The notes beneath the pieces were generated by a model, which worked only from the letters and a program-made list of their open reading frames with translations, made no database searches and was not told the origin of the DNA. A DNA stretch of 12,606 nt from Candidatus Microgenomates bacterium (GTDB lineage Bacteria > Patescibacteriota > Microgenomatia > UBA1406 > GWC2-37-13). Location of the stretch: the NCBI GenBank assembly GCA_016178125.1, contig JACOTV010000086.1, positions 1-12,606 on the forward strand, given 5' to 3'. Made by a program: the position numbers and the translations under genes. Below are positions 10,479-12,606 of this stretch, piece after piece (positions within the stretch are counted from its first letter, which is position 1; each line of letters begins with the position of its first letter).

Positions 10479-12269
10479 ATGGATAAAATTGCAGAAAAGA
10501 AGGAAAAAAAGTGGCCGCACTTCGTATTGTATGTGGCGTTGTTTCTGATTCTCCTATACTCGCGGTTTGTAAATATACGCTGGGGGCTACCGTACCCATT
10601 TCACCCTGATGAGCGCAATATCGCAAACGCTATCCAAAATTTGACCTGCCATATTGATTTCAAGTTCAGTAGCTGGGGATTTTTGAAGGAATGCCTGAAC
10701 CCGAAGTTTTTTGCGTACGGCCAGTTTTCGATATATTTGGGCTATGCATTGGCGCTGGTTAGTCGGTTATATACGCACCTAGTCGGGCCAATTCAGTTTG
10801 ACGAAGCGGTCGTTGCGATACGACTTATTGCGGCTGTGGCATCGATGCTCACCGTGTGGGCGGCTCTTAAAATTGTCAAAGTCATTACTGACTCTTTTTT
10901 GGTGTATCTGACGGCGTATTTGCTTCTGATATTTTCCCCGGCAGCTATACAGTTTGCACATTTTGGAACTACTGAGTCTTTACTCATGCTCTTTTACACA
11001 CTGATCATATATGTATGTATACGGTTCGCACGGGAAGAAGTGTCGATGGGGACATTCGCAGGCGCCTGCGGCTTTCTCATTGGGATGGCCGCAGGCGCCA
11101 AGATATCATCACTCATTTTTGCGATTTTGCCGTTTTCACTATTCCTTTTTCCGCGAAAGAAAAAGGCCGAAAAAATCGACTTTAAAACTCATATTAAGAT
11201 TCTGGGCGAGCGTCTGTTGTCGTTGATCATTTTCGGCACAACCATTGTCGCAGTTACCTTTGCGACTTCGTTCTATTCGTTTCTTGCTTCGAAGGAAGCA
11301 TTGTCAGCCCTCGATTACGAATCGGCGGTAGCCTTGGGGAAGCTTGAGGTCTTCTACACCCGCACGTTTGCACACACGATTCCCGTGATCTTTCATTTCA
11401 TGAACGTGTTCCCGTTTGCATTAGGGTGGCTGATGACCGTTCTGTTTGCGCTGGGCTTTTTTATACTTCCTTGGAAACGTGAACAAATCGTTATGCGTAT
11501 GGCGTTTTTGTTCTACTTTTTGCCTACGGCGTTTACGTTTACCAAATGGACGCGGTTTATGGCTCCTATTTTTCCCCTGATGGTGCTTTTTGGGGTATTT
11601 ACGTTGTTTTGGTTATACGATGCAGGAGTCAATTTTGTAAGAGATAACCCGAGGCTCCAGTTTGGCATAAAAAATGCATCGCTCATGGTCGACAGTTTAT
11701 TTTTTAGCGTTGCGATTGCGGCGCTTATGATTCCGGGGCTTGCGTATTTAACGATTTATCAAACCCCCGATGTACGTTACCAGGCATCTGAATGGATATT
11801 TAAAAATGTAAAGCCCGATGCGCGAATCGTCGAAGAGACGGCAAATGTAATAGATATCCCGATTCCTCCTCCGGGTATGGAGCATGTGCCACCGACTAAC
11901 TACGGATATGTCTCGTTTAATTTTTACGATCTTGATGCAGATCCTTCGCTCCCCATCGCATTACAAAAATACATCGATACCGCAGACTATATATTCATTC
12001 CCTCACGCCGTATTTTTGCTAATCATACCTGTTTGGGTAAAAGTCTCGATGTGTGTCAACAACTCCGCCGAAAGTACCCAATATTAAATAACTACTATGA
12101 CGGATTGTTTTCGGGGCAATTGGGGTTTAAACAAGTCGCCGAATTTTCTTCATATCCACGAATTGAACTCTTTGGGAAAACCATTTTAGAACTTCCCGAC
12201 GAGGTCGCCGAGGAAACCTGGACCGTCTTTGACCACCCAGTGATACGCATATATAAGCGTACCCCGTGA
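10479..12269 (+). CDS. GT-C family membrane glycosyltransferase (PMT/ArnT-like)
   Basis: A 596-residue multi-pass protein of the GT39/PMT_2-like type, which moves a sugar from a polyprenyl-phosphate donor to a lipid, glycan or protein on the outer face of the membrane. After a Lys-rich N-terminus and the first membrane segment (14-30), the first outside loop carries HPDE (42-45), the acidic pair expected at the active site of GT-C enzymes. About a dozen hydrophobic segments run to residue 427. A KWTRFMAPIFPL segment (356-367) recalls the basic/aromatic loop common in this superfamily. A soluble outside domain (about 430-596) ends with EETWTVFDHPVIRIYKR. Donor and acceptor are unknown. It is the first plus-strand gene; no SD is seen. 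It has a GC-rich inverted repeat at 11061-11099. Confidence 0.88.
   Translation: MDKIAEKKEKKWPHFVLYVALFLILLYSRFVNIRWGLPYPFHPDERNIANAIQNLTCHIDFKFSSWGFLKECLNPKFFAYGQFSIYLGYALALVSRLYTHLVGPIQFDEAVVAIRLIAAVASMLTVWAALKIVKVITDSFLVYLTAYLLLIFSPAAIQFAHFGTTESLLMLFYTLIIYVCIRFAREEVSMGTFAGACGFLIGMAAGAKISSLIFAILPFSLFLFPRKKKAEKIDFKTHIKILGERLLSLIIFGTTIVAVTFATSFYSFLASKEALSALDYESAVALGKLEVFYTRTFAHTIPVIFHFMNVFPFALGWLMTVLFALGFFILPWKREQIVMRMAFLFYFLPTAFTFTKWTRFMAPIFPLMVLFGVFTLFWLYDAGVNFVRDNPRLQFGIKNASLMVDSLFFSVAIAALMIPGLAYLTIYQTPDVRYQASEWIFKNVKPDARIVEETANVIDIPIPPPGMEHVPPTNYGYVSFNFYDLDADPSLPIALQKYIDTADYIFIPSRRIFANHTCLGKSLDVCQQLRRKYPILNNYYDGLFSGQLGFKQVAEFSSYPRIELFGKTILELPDEVAEETWTVFDHPVIRIYKRTP
11061..11099. repeat. 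Perfect 12-bp inverted repeat inside the glycosyltransferase gene
   Basis: GGCGCCTGCGGC (11061-11072) and GCCGCAGGCGCC (11088-11099) are perfect inverted copies with a 15-base loop. They encode the Gly/Ala-rich membrane stretch AGACGFLIGMAAGAK. The first arm also overlaps a 12-bp palindrome GCAGGCGCCTGC (11058-11069). The block is far more GC-rich than its surroundings. Confidence 0.8.
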
Positions 12270-12290
12270 ACCTCGTAGGTTCACACGAGG
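12266..12290 (+). repeat. Two overlapping, mutually exclusive hairpins at the end of the glycosyltransferase gene
   Basis: GTGAACCT / AGGTTCAC with a CGT loop (12266-12284) includes the TGA stop. CCTCGT / ACGAGG with an 8-base loop (12271-12290) uses some of the same bases. Both stems are perfect. There is no T-tract after them, so a standard intrinsic terminator is not supported; an mRNA 3'-end or switching structure is possible. Confidence 0.5.
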
Positions 12291-12341
12291 CTAAATGAAG
12301 GATTTATAACAAAAGCTGTGCCCGAAGAAATAGACTGGATG

Positions 12342-12370
12342 TTGCAGTTTTTGTGCAGTCGTACTAGTAT
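12342..12370 (+). promoter_or_regulatory. Weak candidate promoter of the SIMPL gene
   Basis: TTGCAG (12342-12347), a 17-bp spacer and TAGTAT (12365-12370) precede the ATG at 12379 by 8 bases. The boxes match the consensus only partly, but the geometry is the same as for the leaderless minus-strand genes. Confidence 0.3.
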
Positions 12371-12378
12371 GAAGTCAT

Positions 12379-12606
12379 ATGAATAAAAATGCTGTTTCGA
12401 TTGCACTAACGGTCTTTGTGCTTTTGGTTCTCGTGAAAGTCTTCAATATTTCTTATCCAGTAAATCTAAAAGTAATAAATAGTAATGGTCCATCGGAGCT
12501 GTCGGTAACGGGCGAAGGAAAAGTCGATATTACCCCCGATGTGGCTGTTATAGACGCCGGGATCACGGTGTCGCGCGCGCGAACCGCCGAAGACGCAAAA
12601 ACACGG
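12379..12606 (+). CDS. SIMPL-domain (DUF541/YggE-like) protein, 3' end cut by window edge
   Basis: The first 76 codons are visible. An N-terminal hydrophobic stretch (about 5-22, AVSIALTVFVLLVLVKVF) is a signal peptide or membrane anchor. It is followed by LSVTGEGKVDITPDVAVIDAG, the opening strand pattern of SIMPL/DUF541 domains (GxGxVxxxPDxAxIxxG). Family members are secreted or periplasmic, often of unclear function, some linked to oxidative stress or cell-surface assembly. The ATG is chosen because it lies 8 bases from a candidate -10 box and gives a complete signal sequence; there is no SD. Confidence 0.85.
   Translation, partial: MNKNAVSIALTVFVLLVLVKVFNISYPVNLKVINSNGPSELSVTGEGKVDITPDVAVIDAGITVSRARTAEDAKTR

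Overview
The window looks like chromosomal housekeeping DNA from a Candidate Phyla Radiation (Patescibacteria) bacterium, possibly of the Microgenomates type. The reasons are compact genes, single-copy translation genes mixed with short membrane or secreted proteins of unknown function, a GT-C membrane glycosyltransferase with an HPDE loop, a very short RF1, and an HtrA/Ctp pair. This placement is inference; there is no 16S or other decisive marker in the window. The genetic code looks standard, because TAA and TGA are both used as stops (hisS, prfA and ssb end in TGA).

Layout. From 1 to about 10,400 every gene is on the minus strand. In direction of transcription (right to left) they are: rpsF, ssb, rpsR and a truncated methyltransferase-like ORF; an unknown 242-aa protein and a C-terminal-processing-protease homologue; HtrA; a one-membrane-segment Cys-rich protein; a YerC/TrpR-like regulator; hisS and prfA; an unknown 234-aa protein; rpmE; rplJ-rplL with a terminator; and an unknown gene cut by the left edge. 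The last 2.1 kb is on the plus strand: a large GT-C glycosyltransferase and the start of a SIMPL-domain protein. The two directions diverge at about 10,393-10,478.

How it works together. About half of the window is translation machinery (L7/L12, L10, L31, S18, S6, HisRS, RF1) plus SSB. The middle block is an envelope or protein-quality group (HtrA, Ctp-like, membrane-anchored unknown). Most minus-strand transcription units appear to start at a TATAAT box, often with an upstream TGn, placed only 5-12 bases before the start codon, so most mRNAs here would be leaderless or nearly so. rplJ-rplL is the exception: it has a leader of about 70 nt, and rplL has a real Shine-Dalgarno site.

Main points for a second look: (1) the Ctp homologue has lost the segment carrying its catalytic serine; (2) the leaderless promoter pattern; (3) two 60-63 bp palindromic elements that share one outer stem and a three-arm fold but have unrelated arms; one supplies the -35 box of rplJL and the other supplies the stop codon of hisS; (4) RF1 lacks its N-terminal domain, begins just after that second element, and is in the same frame as hisS across a single UGA. 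I found no CRISPR array, tRNA, rRNA, insertion sequence or defence system.
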